Below are positions 9,350 through 16,914 of a stretch of 64,000 nt of DNA, piece after piece (position 1 is the first letter of the stretch; every line of letters starts with the position of its first letter). The notes below the pieces were generated by a model. It was not told where the DNA came from. It was given only the letters and a program-made list of their open reading frames with translations, and did no database searches. The stretch is from Zafaria ginkgonis (lineage in GTDB: Bacteria; Actinomycetota; Actinomycetes; Actinomycetales; Micrococcaceae). Where the stretch lies: the NCBI RefSeq assembly GCF_039540195.1, contig NZ_BAABEO010000019.1, forward strand, positions 310,001 to 374,000, given 5' to 3'. The position numbers and the translations under genes were made by a program.

Positions 9350-9503
9350 CAACGGCGCACCCCTCCTACGTGGCTTAGGTGGGTTCGCCGCGCCGGGAAA
9401 CCGGCGGCAACACGCGTCAAGGCCCCGGGAACAGTAGAAAACAGGCATCCCCGCCACATTCATCTTTTCGGGGGATCCTGGTCCGAAGTTCCCGGGGTCT
9501 TTT
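9350..9503 (+). ncRNA. Candidate structured small RNA, family unknown
   Basis: Three hairpins follow the promoter. The first spans 9359-9384. The second spans 9387-9408 and has a GAAA tetraloop. The third is a long two-part stem: 9423-9432 pairs with 9488-9497, and 9442-9452 pairs with 9471-9480 with one bulged C. It runs straight into TCTTTT (9498-9503), as an intrinsic terminator does. No open frame with a ribosome site covers it. I could not match it to 6C RNA, SRP RNA, tmRNA, 6S or a riboswitch I know. It may be a free small RNA or an attenuator. ppm1 has its own -10 further down, which favours a separate RNA. Confidence 0.4.
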
Positions 9504-9578
9504 CGCGCCCCTGGCCGCCGCGCCCGCCTGCCCCGCCCGCCGGCGGCGCGGGCCGCCGGAACCCGAGCGGGGGGCGGA

Positions 9579-9584
9579 TATACT
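9579..9584 (+). promoter_or_regulatory. Probable ppm1 -10 element
   Basis: TATACT, a near-perfect -10 hexamer in very GC-rich surroundings. It would give a leader of about 123 bases before the ppm1 GTG. No good -35 was seen. Confidence 0.4.
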
Positions 9585-9713
9585 GGCCCTTTGGTTTCCC
9601 GGCGTGAGCCGCATGGAGCGTCCGTGCGCGCGGCCGGGAAAGGGGCCCGCGGAGCCGCGGGCCGGTTCGTCGGGCCCACGGGCCCGTCCACGTGTGCAGA
9701 AGGGTACAACCGC

Positions 9714-10445
9714 GTGCGGGTAGTCACCATCATTCCCACCTACAACGAGCTCGAGTCGCTGCCGCTGACCGTCGGACGGCTGCGGGCGGCCGTCCCGGAC
9801 TCCGACGTCCTGGTCGTCGACGACAACAGCCCCGACGGAACCGGGCGCCTGGCCGACGAGCTGGCGGCAGGGGATTCCAACATCCACGTGCTCCACCGGA
9901 CCGGCAAGGCCGGCCTCGGCGCCGCCTACATCGCCGGGTTCCGCTGGGCGCTCGAGCGCGGCTACGACGTCCTCGTCGAGCTCGACGCCGACGGCTCCCA
10001 CCAGCCCGAGCAGCTGCCCAGCCTGCTGGCCGAGATCCCGCGCGGCGCGGACCTGGTCATCGGTTCGCGCTGGGTCAAGGGCGGAAGCGTCGTCAACTGG
10101 CCGCTGCGCCGCAAGCTGCTCTCCCGCGCCGGCAGCCTGTACTCGCGCATCATGCTCGGCATCGGCGTGCGGGACATCACCGCCGGCTACCGCGCCTTCC
10201 GCCGCGAGACCCTCGAGGCGCTGGACCTCTCCGCCGTCGAATCCGTCGGATACGGCTTCCAGGTGGACATGACCTTCCGCGTGGCCAAGCTGCGCAAGCG
10301 CATCGTCGAGGTGCCCATCACCTTCGTCGAACGTGAGCTCGGCGTCTCCAAGATGAGCGGCAACATCGTCGTCGAGGCCATGCTCAACGTGACCAAGTGG
10401 GGCCTGGGGGCCCGCTGGCGCAAGCTCACCGGCAAGCAGGCCTAG
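9714..10445 (+). CDS. ppm1: Polyprenol monophosphomannose synthase
   Basis: A 243-residue GT2 glycosyltransferase of the dolichol-phosphate mannose synthase type. VVTIIPTYNE opens the fold, DDNSPDGT (residues 36-43) binds the nucleotide sugar, and DADGSH (91-96) supplies the metal-binding DxD-like acid. It transfers mannose from GDP-mannose to polyprenyl phosphate, giving the lipid donor used outside the membrane for glycolipids and protein mannosylation. The catalytic domain stands alone, without the acyltransferase domain fused to it in some mycobacteria. GTG at 9714 has AGAAGGG upstream. It converges with rbpA across a strong bidirectional terminator. Confidence 0.93.
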   Translation: MRVVTIIPTYNELESLPLTVGRLRAAVPDSDVLVVDDNSPDGTGRLADELAAGDSNIHVLHRTGKAGLGAAYIAGFRWALERGYDVLVELDADGSHQPEQLPSLLAEIPRGADLVIGSRWVKGGSVVNWPLRRKLLSRAGSLYSRIMLGIGVRDITAGYRAFRRETLEALDLSAVESVGYGFQVDMTFRVAKLRKRIVEVPITFVERELGVSKMSGNIVVEAMLNVTKWGLGARWRKLTGKQA

Positions 10446-10465
10446 CGGGACCTGTCCCGCCGGAC

Positions 10466-10510
10466 ACGCGAAAGGGGTCCGCACCGTAACGGTGCGGACC
10501 CCTTTCGCGT
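10466..10510. terminator. Bidirectional terminator between ppm1 and rbpA
   Basis: A 21-bp perfect stem (10466-10486 with 10490-10510) and a TAA loop. The AAAGGGG / CCCCTTT flanks let it work for both converging genes. Confidence 0.88.
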
Positions 10511-10537
10511 GCCGGACCAGGCCGGCCCGGGCTTCGC

Positions 10538-10885
10538 CTAGGCGTTGACCTTTTCGCCGCGGGCGGCGCGGAGCTTGTCCAGGCGGTCCTTGAGGATCTG
10601 CTCGAGTTCCTCGACGGAGCGGCGCTCCAGCAGCATGTCCCAGTGGGTGCGCACGGGCTTCTCGTTGCTGTCCACCGGCTTTTCGCCGTTGACCAGGGTG
10701 GCTTCCTTGCCGGTCTTGGAGATCCAGGTCGCCGGGATCTCGGCCTCGGAGGAGAAGATCACGAAGACCTGCTCGCCGTCCTCGCAGCGGTACTCGACCC
10801 GCTGGCGCGGGGCCGGCTCGACGCCCGCCTCGGTTTCCATGCTCTGTGCGCCCAAGCGCATGCCGCGCAAACTGCGATCGCTCAT
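10538..10885 (-). CDS. rbpA: RNA polymerase-binding protein RbpA
   Basis: A 115-residue RbpA. The flexible N-terminal tail (SDRSLRGMRLGAQS) and basic core carry YRCEDGEQVFVIFS and AEIPATW, and the sigma-interaction domain follows (THWDMLLERRSVEELEQILK, about residues 80-99). RbpA binds RNA polymerase and the principal sigma factor and stabilises the open promoter complex; it is specific to actinobacteria. Of the usual zinc-type cysteines only one (YRC) is obvious. Transcription is probably stress-inducible from a SigR/SigH-like promoter at 10931-10957, about 40 bases upstream of the ATG. ppm1 lies convergently downstream, as in other actinobacteria. Confidence 0.96.
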   Translation of the reverse strand: MSDRSLRGMRLGAQSMETEAGVEPAPRQRVEYRCEDGEQVFVIFSSEAEIPATWISKTGKEATLVNGEKPVDSNEKPVRTHWDMLLERRSVEELEQILKDRLDKLRAARGEKVNA

Positions 10886-10930
10886 GATTACTCCCTACTG
10901 CGTTCGAGAAGACGAAGGCTACTTGGATTC

Positions 10931-10957
10931 AACGTCTCCGGCGGGGATGTGATTCCC
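10931..10957 (-). promoter_or_regulatory. SigR/SigH-type promoter of rbpA
   Basis: On the minus strand GGGAAT (10957-10952) is followed after exactly 18 bases by GTT (10933-10931). This matches the GGAAT-N18-GTT consensus of thiol-stress sigma factors SigR (Streptomyces) and SigH (mycobacteria). rbpA is a known SigR target in Streptomyces. A TATACT hexamer (10989-10984) further upstream could be a second, housekeeping -10. Confidence 0.7.
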
Positions 10958-10998
10958 GCCGGGACGGAAGACTCGAAGAAACCAGTATATCGTGCCGG

Positions 10999-11922
10999 CT
11001 ACGGCGTGGGCCGCGGTCCGGGCTTTCCGTCCTCCGGCACCAGGTTGCCGAGGACTCCGCCGATGCCCTTGAGCGCCTCGCCGACCTCGCTGGGGATGAT
11101 CCAAAGCTTGTTGGAGGAGCCTTCGGCCAGCTTGGGCAGGGTCTGGAGGTACTGGTAGGCGAGCAGCTTCTGGTCCGGGTTGCCGGCGTGGATGGCGTCG
11201 AAGACCTTCTGGATGGCCTGGGCCTCGCCGTCCGCGCGCAGGATCGCGGCCTTCGCGTCGCCCTCGGCCTTGAGGATCGCGGCCTGGCGCTGGCCCTCGG
11301 CGGTGAGGATGTCCGCCTGCTTGGTGCCCTCGGCGGTGAGGATCGCGGCGCGGCGGTCGCGCTCGGCGCGCATCTGCTTCTCCATGGAGTCCTGGATGGA
11401 CAGCGGCGGGTCGATCGCCTTCAGCTCGACCCGGGACACGCGGATGCCCCACTTGCCGGTGGCCTCGTCCAGGACCCCGCGCAGCTGGCCGTTGATCTGG
11501 TCGCGGCTGGTCAGCGCCTCCTCGAGGTTCAGCCCGCCCACCACGTTGCGCAGCGTGGTGGTGGTCAACTGCTCGACGGCCTGGATGTAGTTGGCGATCT
11601 CGTAGGTCGCCGCGCGCGGCTCGGTGATCTGGTAGTAGACCACCGTGTCGATGGAAACCACCAGGTTGTCCTCGGTGATGACCGGCTGCGGCGGGAAGCT
11701 CACCACCTGTTCGCGCAGGTCCAGCAGCGGCAGCAGCCGGTCGACGAACGGGATGAGCAGCGTCAGGCCCGGCAGGAGGGTCCGGTTGTACTTGCCCAGC
11801 CGTTCCACGATGCCCGCCCGCGCCTGCGGGACGATCCGCACCGCCCGGACCACGACGATGATGACGAAGACCGCCAGCACCACCAGGACGATTGCGACGC
11901 CTATGCCTGGCGAATCCAACAT
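10999..11922 (-). CDS. SPFH/band-7 (stomatin-like) membrane protein
   Basis: A 307-residue stomatin/prohibitin-type protein. One N-terminal membrane segment (GVAIVLVVLAVFVIIVVVRA, about residues 8-27) is followed by the SPFH domain (VERLGKYNRTLLPGLTLLIP) and a long coiled-coil-prone helix with repeated ILTAEG/ILKAEG units (about 205-245). Family members form large rings at the membrane and organise microdomains or proteases. It lies 128 bases downstream of an NfeD-like gene on the same strand, the typical NfeD/SPFH pairing, so the two probably act together. The C-terminal tail is Pro/Gly-rich. Confidence 0.9.
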   Translation of the reverse strand: MLDSPGIGVAIVLVVLAVFVIIVVVRAVRIVPQARAGIVERLGKYNRTLLPGLTLLIPFVDRLLPLLDLREQVVSFPPQPVITEDNLVVSIDTVVYYQITEPRAATYEIANYIQAVEQLTTTTLRNVVGGLNLEEALTSRDQINGQLRGVLDEATGKWGIRVSRVELKAIDPPLSIQDSMEKQMRAERDRRAAILTAEGTKQADILTAEGQRQAAILKAEGDAKAAILRADGEAQAIQKVFDAIHAGNPDQKLLAYQYLQTLPKLAEGSSNKLWIIPSEVGEALKGIGGVLGNLVPEDGKPGPRPTP

Positions 11923-12050
11923 GCTACCCCCTTGTGTTGTGCACAGTGTTGTTCACTGCGCCGTGCACCCCTCGGTGCGCCCGGACCGGTTGGCCGGGCC
12001 TGAAAATCTGTATTCCGCGGACGCGGACCGCGCGGCCGGGACGCCCCGGC

Positions 12051-12533
12051 CTAGCCCTCCGCGCCGGCGTCGGTGGCGGAGGTCCGCCCCCGGACGGTGA
12101 TGTAGGCCGTGGCCCCGTCGATGCGCAGAACGGTGCCGTAGGTGCCCGGCTCCAGCGGGGCGTCGTCCTCGCTGCGGGCGCTCCAGGTCTCGCCGCCGAT
12201 CTTGGCGCTGCCGGCGATGCGGCTGGTCGGCTCCAGCACCAGCGCGTCCTCGCCGATCAGGCGGTCCACGTTGGTGCGCAGCCCGGGCGGGCCCTTGTGC
12301 AGGTGCTTGATGGCGAGCGGGCGCAGGAACAGGATCATGGCCAGCGCCAGGACGCAGAACACCAGCGTCTGGAGCCAGAACGGGCCGCCGGCCAGCGCGA
12401 CGAAGACGGCCCCCAGCGCGCCGCCGGCGAGCATGATGAAGTAGAGGTCCAGGGACATCATTTCCACGATGGCCAGGATCAGAAATACCGCCAGCCAGAA
12501 GACCCAGCCGTTGGCCACGATCCATTCGAACAT
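12051..12533 (-). CDS. NfeD-like membrane protein
   Basis: A 160-residue NfeD family protein of the short, protease-lacking type. Three or so membrane helices (WVFWLAVFLILAIVEMMSLD; YFIMLAGGALGAVFVALAGG) precede a soluble C-terminal OB-fold domain (from about residue 100, with LEPTSRIAGSAKIGGE and YITVRGR). NfeD proteins partner SPFH proteins encoded next to them, as here. The ATG at 12533 was preferred over an upstream in-frame ATG (12587) because homology and the membrane segment start there and GAGGAC precedes it. Confidence 0.87.
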   Translation of the reverse strand: MFEWIVANGWVFWLAVFLILAIVEMMSLDLYFIMLAGGALGAVFVALAGGPFWLQTLVFCVLALAMILFLRPLAIKHLHKGPPGLRTNVDRLIGEDALVLEPTSRIAGSAKIGGETWSARSEDDAPLEPGTYGTVLRIDGATAYITVRGRTSATDAGAEG

Positions 12534-12664
12534 GTTGTCCTCGCCGATGTTCCCGTGAGGACCCGGCGGGTCCTCGCTTCCCTCCATCTTGCCCGATGCC
12601 CGGATCGGGCCCCATCAGCCTTCAGGCGTATCTCGGCCCGCCCCGGCCAGGTGGCTGGGTGCGG

Positions 12665-13528
12665 CTAGCGGCGGGTGAACGCCTGGACGCGGAACGCCGC
12701 GGTGACCACGGGGGGCACGCCGTCGGCGTGCAGCCGCGCGCGCAGCGCGGCGGCGTCCAGGTGATGCCCGGCCGGCCCCATGACGGCCAGCCGGACGGCG
12801 TCGTCCACGTCCAGGTGCAGCCCGGCGCGGACCTCGCGCACGGGTCCGGCAGCGAAGGCGTCGCCGAGCGCGGCGGCCACGGTGGCCTCCTTGTCCGGGG
12901 CGATGGACAGCAGCCCCAAGGCCTCGGCGGCCTCGCCCAGGTGTCCGGGCAGGGGAGTGACCACGACGGCGGTGCGTCCCGGGGCGAGCACCCGGGCGAA
13001 TTCGGCGCCGTTGCGCGGGGCGAAGACGTTCAGCACCACGTCCACCGAGGCGTCGGCCAGCGGCAGCGGGCGCCACAGGTCCCACACCATGGCGGTGGTC
13101 CCGGGCACCTTGGCGGCCCGGCGCATCGCGTACCGGGAGATGTCCAGTGCGACGGCGGAGGCCTCGCCTCCGGTGGCGGTGCGGAACCGCTCCATCACGG
13201 CGCCGAGGTAGTACCCGGTGCCGGCGCCGGCGTCGAGGACGCGCAGGTCAGCCCCGCCGGCCTCCGGGAGCGAGTCCAGCACGGTTTCCGCGACGGCCTC
13301 GGCCAGCGGCGCGTAGTGGCCGGCCCCCAGGAACTCCGCCCGGGCGGCGACCATCTCCGCGGTGTCCTCGCGGAACGGGGTGCCCTTGCCGGTGAGCAGG
13401 TTGAAGTAGCCCTGCTTGGCGGCGTCGAAGCGGTGCCCGGCGGCGCAGAGCAAGGTCCGGGGCAGCCGATCGAGGGCTTCGCCGCAGACGGGACACAGCA
13501 GGGCGACGGGGCGGGCGGAAAGGGGCAC
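12665..13528 (-). CDS. rlmA: 23S rRNA (guanine-N1)-methyltransferase, RlmA family
   Basis: A 287-residue methyltransferase. An N-terminal zinc site (C12, C15, C28, H32: CPVCG then CAAGH) is followed by the family run FDAAKQGYFNLLTGKG and the S-adenosylmethionine motif VLDAGAGTGYYL (about residues 97-108). RlmA enzymes methylate N1 of G745 or G748 in 23S rRNA, at the exit tunnel where macrolides bind; Gram-positive members usually act on G748 and can affect tylosin resistance. The start is a GTG with AAGGAAA upstream. It is divergent from the S9 peptidase, with only 42 bases between the starts. Confidence 0.88.
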   Translation of the reverse strand: MPLSARPVALLCPVCGEALDRLPRTLLCAAGHRFDAAKQGYFNLLTGKGTPFREDTAEMVAARAEFLGAGHYAPLAEAVAETVLDSLPEAGGADLRVLDAGAGTGYYLGAVMERFRTATGGEASAVALDISRYAMRRAAKVPGTTAMVWDLWRPLPLADASVDVVLNVFAPRNGAEFARVLAPGRTAVVVTPLPGHLGEAAEALGLLSIAPDKEATVAAALGDAFAAGPVREVRAGLHLDVDDAVRLAVMGPAGHHLDAAALRARLHADGVPPVVTAAFRVQAFTRR

Positions 13529-13570
13529 GGATCTGTTTCCTTCAACATTTCTTTCAGATATCCTCGCGCT

Positions 13571-15691
13571 GTGAAACCTACGCAGCTTGAGCTCCTGACC
13601 ACTGTATCCGCGCCGGCCCTGGCCCCGGACGGGTCGGCCGCCGTCGTGGCGGCCTGCCGGCCGAGCTTCGCGGCCGATGCCGCCGTCGGGCAGCTCTGGC
13701 TCGTGGACCCGGCCGGGGCCGCGGCGCCGCGGCGCCTCACGCGGGGCGTGCGCGACACCAACCCGCAGTATTCGCCGGACGGCTCCGCCGTCGCGTTCCT
13801 GCGCGCGGACGCGAAGGGCCGCCCGCAGCTGGCGGTGGTCGATGCCCGCGGCGGCGAGCCGCGCGTGCTGACCGACCGGCCGCTGGGCGTGGGGGAGTTC
13901 GCGTGGTCCCCGGATTCGGCGCGCATCGCCTTCACCGCCGGCAGGCCCGAAGCCGGACGCTACGGCACGCTCGAGGGCGTCGGGCCGGAGAAGGAGGACC
14001 CGCGCCGGATCACCGGATGGAAGTACCGCGAGAACGGCACCGGCTACACCGGCGACCAGCGCCCCGGGATTTTCCTGCTGGAGGTCCCGGACCCCAATGA
14101 GGAGCCGTTCGTGGAGCCCGTTGGCCGGGCGGCCCGCGACGCCGGTTCCGGCTCCGACGCTTCAGGCCGGCCCGGCGCCGCGGGGGAGCCGGGCCCCGGG
14201 TTCCCCGCGGTCCGCCTGCTGACGCCGGCGGACCGCGAGGCCTCCGGGCCCGCGTTCTCCCCGGACGGCACGCACCTGTACTTCGCGGCCGCGCTGCACG
14301 AGGGGGCGGACCTGGACCTGCGCAGCATGGTCCACCGCCTCCGCCTGGACGCCCCGGAGCTGCCTCCGCAGGCGGTCGCCGGCGGTCCCGCCGGCAGCTT
14401 CGCCTACTGGGCCCCGACGTTCTCCCGTGACGGGCGAACCCTGTTCCTTCTCGGCGAGGAGCTGGGTCCCGACGGGCTGGACTTCGTGGCCCGCAACGGC
14501 GGCGTCTTCGCCCTTGACGTTGCCGGCCTTGAAACCGCGGACCTCGAAGCGGCGGACCTGAACGCAACGGACCCGGCCGCCGCGGGAGAGGTCCGCGGCG
14601 AGCCGCGGCCACTCACCGACCGCGACGCGCTCGACTACGGAGACGCGGGGCGGCTGGTTCCCTACGGCACGGACTCGGTGCTGGCCCGTGCGCGCGTGCG
14701 CGGCGGCGGCCGGCTGCATGCGATCGGGCCCGACGGCGGCGCCACCGTCCTGCTGGAGGGCCGGCTGGACCTGGCGGGTGCGGCCGAGGCCGGCGGCACC
14801 GTCGTCGTCTCCTACGCGGACCCGGCGACGCCGGGGGAGCTGGGCGTCGTCGCGGACGGTGCGTTGCGCCCGGCAACGGCCTTCGCCGCGCCGCTGGCGG
14901 CGGCGGCCCGCATCGCTGTCCCGCGCGAACTCACCGTCGAGGCGCCCGACGGGCACCCGGTCCACGGGTGGGTCTTCCTGCCCGAGGGCGAGGGCCCGCA
15001 CCCGGTGCTGCTGAACATCCACGGCGGTCCGTACTCCCAGTACGGGTGGGGCTACTTCGACGAGGCGCAGGTGTACGCGCAGGCCGGCTACGCCGTCGTG
15101 CAGTGCAATCCGCGCGGCACCGCCGGCTACGGCCGCGACCACGGCCTGGCGATCCGCGGGGCGATGGGCACCGTGGACCTGGACGACGTGCTGGCGTTCC
15201 TCGACGGCGCCGTCGCCGCCGTCCCGGCGCTGGACGGGACCCGCACCGGCATCCTCGGCGGATCCTACGGCGGATACCTGACCGCCTGGACGATCGCCCA
15301 CGAGCACCGTTTCGCCGCGGCCATCGTCGAACGCGGCTTCCTGGACCCGATGTCCTTCATCGGGTCCTCGGACATCGGCTGGTTCTTCGGCGAGGCCTAC
15401 ACCGGCACCGACCCGGAGCACACGCTGAAGCAGAGCCCGCTGGCCGTGGCCGCGCAGGTGCGCACGCCCACGCTGGTCATCCATTCGGAGGAGGACCTGC
15501 GCTGCCCGGTGGAGCAGGCGCAGCGCTACTACGTCGCCCTCAAGCGGGCCGGGGTGGAGGCGGAGATGCTTTTGTTCCCGGGCGAGAACCACGAGCTCTC
15601 CCGCAGCGGCACGCCGTGGCACCGGCGGCAGCGCTTCGAGGCGATCCTGGACTGGTGGAACCGCCACCTGCCGGTCGGTCCGCGGGGCTAG
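13571..15691 (+). CDS. S9 family prolyl oligopeptidase-type peptidase
   Basis: A 706-residue serine peptidase: an N-terminal beta-propeller (WD40-like/TolB-type repeats with SPDG motifs) and a C-terminal alpha/beta-hydrolase domain from about residue 450. The catalytic triad is visible: Ser565 in GGSYGG, Asp642 in HSEEDLRCP and His674 in GENHELS. It should cleave short peptides in the cytoplasm; no signal peptide is seen. The GTG start lies 7 bases after TATCCT (13559-13564) with no Shine-Dalgarno, so a leaderless mRNA is likely. The stop shares a CTAG palindrome with the converging def gene. Confidence 0.93.
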   Translation: MKPTQLELLTTVSAPALAPDGSAAVVAACRPSFAADAAVGQLWLVDPAGAAAPRRLTRGVRDTNPQYSPDGSAVAFLRADAKGRPQLAVVDARGGEPRVLTDRPLGVGEFAWSPDSARIAFTAGRPEAGRYGTLEGVGPEKEDPRRITGWKYRENGTGYTGDQRPGIFLLEVPDPNEEPFVEPVGRAARDAGSGSDASGRPGAAGEPGPGFPAVRLLTPADREASGPAFSPDGTHLYFAAALHEGADLDLRSMVHRLRLDAPELPPQAVAGGPAGSFAYWAPTFSRDGRTLFLLGEELGPDGLDFVARNGGVFALDVAGLETADLEAADLNATDPAAAGEVRGEPRPLTDRDALDYGDAGRLVPYGTDSVLARARVRGGGRLHAIGPDGGATVLLEGRLDLAGAAEAGGTVVVSYADPATPGELGVVADGALRPATAFAAPLAAAARIAVPRELTVEAPDGHPVHGWVFLPEGEGPHPVLLNIHGGPYSQYGWGYFDEAQVYAQAGYAVVQCNPRGTAGYGRDHGLAIRGAMGTVDLDDVLAFLDGAVAAVPALDGTRTGILGGSYGGYLTAWTIAHEHRFAAAIVERGFLDPMSFIGSSDIGWFFGEAYTGTDPEHTLKQSPLAVAAQVRTPTLVIHSEEDLRCPVEQAQRYYVALKRAGVEAEMLLFPGENHELSRSGTPWHRRQRFEAILDWWNRHLPVGPRG

Positions 15692-16380
15692 AAGCCCAGC
15701 CCCGCGCGGGCCGCGGCGACGTCGGGGGACACCCAGCGGTCCAGGTAGTTGGCGTTCGTGCTCAGGCTGCGGGTGAGGGCCCGGTCGATGTACACGACCC
15801 CGTTGAGGTGGTCGGTCTCGTGCTGGAAGATGCGCGCCTGCCAGCCGGAGAAGACGGCCTCCCTGCGGGTGCCGCCGGGTTCCTCCCAGCGGGCGTCGAT
15901 GTCCGCGGGACGGTCGACGACGGCCTGGAACCCCGCGAAGGACAGGCAGCCCTCGTAGAAGGCGGCCCGGCGCGTCCCGCGGGCCGCGTACGCCGGGTTG
16001 AGCGCGGCGAAGAAGCCCAGCGGGCGGCGTTCGCGCACCTCGGCGACCTCCGGAGAGACCTCGAAGAGGTCCTCCAGCACGGCCATCCTCAGCGGAATGC
16101 CCAGCTGCGGGGCGGCCAGCCCGACGCCGGGAGCCGCGTGCATCACGGCGCGCATCAGGCGCAGGAAGCGGTGCAGCAGCTCGTCGCCGAGCTGTCCGTC
16201 GACGTCCGCCGCGCGCATCCGCAGCGCCGGGTGCCCCAGCTGCACGATCGGCGGCAGGTCACCGGTTCCCTCGTGGTGTTCGACCATGGCCTCGACGGTT
16301 TCGCGCAGCCACGACGCGGAGGCCATGGTTGCAGAGGAGACGGTGGCGGGGGACGGGTCGGCGCTGTGGCGGTCCGGCAT
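15688..16380 (-). CDS. def: Peptide deformylase
   Basis: A 230-residue deformylase with all three motifs: GVGLAAPQLG, EGCLSF and QHETDHLNG. The Cys and two His bind the catalytic metal, and Glu is the general base. It removes the formyl group from nascent N-terminal methionine. The ATG at 16380 gives an N-terminal extension of about 50 residues compared with short deformylases, typical of larger actinobacterial forms. The gene converges on the S9 peptidase; the two stop codons are read from opposite strands of one CTAG (15688-15691). It may be a second deformylase, since actinobacteria often have two. Confidence 0.94.
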   Translation of the reverse strand: MPDRHSADPSPATVSSATMASASWLRETVEAMVEHHEGTGDLPPIVQLGHPALRMRAADVDGQLGDELLHRFLRLMRAVMHAAPGVGLAAPQLGIPLRMAVLEDLFEVSPEVAEVRERRPLGFFAALNPAYAARGTRRAAFYEGCLSFAGFQAVVDRPADIDARWEEPGGTRREAVFSGWQARIFQHETDHLNGVVYIDRALTRSLSTNANYLDRWVSPDVAAARAGLGF

Positions 16381-16536
16381 CGGGCGGTTCCTTCGGGATA
16401 GGCGACTCAACCAGACTACGGCGCCACCAGACCGCGGCCCCATCAAACTACGACGGCGGCACCTGACCGCGGCGGAGGCACCGCCCGGGTCCCGGGCGGC
16501 CTCGACGCCCCCTCCGTGGCGGTCCATAGTGGACCC

Positions 16537-16914
16537 ATGGCCAACGATGCTGAGGTGACGCTGTCCGCCGTCGTACTCGGGACGCCCGACCCCGGCGGGC
16601 TGGCGAGGTTCTACGCGGCGCTGCTGGACTGGGAACTGCTGCTTGAGGAGCACGGCTGGGTCGCGATCGGCCCGCCCGCCGGCGGCGTGGGTCTGTCCTT
16701 CCAGGAGGAGGAGGGCCACGTTCCGCCGACCTGGCCGCCGGCCGCGGGGGAGCCGCAGATGCAGCTGCACCTGGACTTCACGGTGGGGGACCTGGAGGCC
16801 GCCTGCGCGCGGGCCGCACGCCTGGGCGCCCGGCTCTCGGACCACCAGCCGGAGCCCGGCGTGCGGGTCTTCCTGGATCCTGCCGGGCATCCGTTCTGCC
16901 TGTTCGAGGGCTAG
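16537..16914 (+). CDS. VOC-fold (glyoxalase-like) protein
   Basis: A 125-residue vicinal-oxygen-chelate protein: VLGTPDPGGLARFYAALLDW near the N terminus, MQLHLDFTVGDLEAACARA in the second half, and FLDPAGHPFCLFEG at the end, the usual pattern of small single-module glyoxalase-like enzymes. The substrate is unknown. ATG at 16537 was chosen: CATAGT (16525-16530) ends 7 bases upstream and no Shine-Dalgarno is present, which points to leaderless translation. It converges on the ZapE-type gene, and their stops share a CTAG (16911-16914). Confidence 0.85.
   Translation: MANDAEVTLSAVVLGTPDPGGLARFYAALLDWELLLEEHGWVAIGPPAGGVGLSFQEEEGHVPPTWPPAAGEPQMQLHLDFTVGDLEAACARAARLGARLSDHQPEPGVRVFLDPAGHPFCLFEG

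Noticed and set aside
9350..9503. Assignment of the structured RNA to 6C, SRP, tmRNA, 6S or a c-di-AMP/SAM riboswitch
   Set aside because: Key conserved sequences of these families (C-rich loops, AGGTCCGGAAGGAAGC-like core, tag frame, riboswitch cores) were not found.
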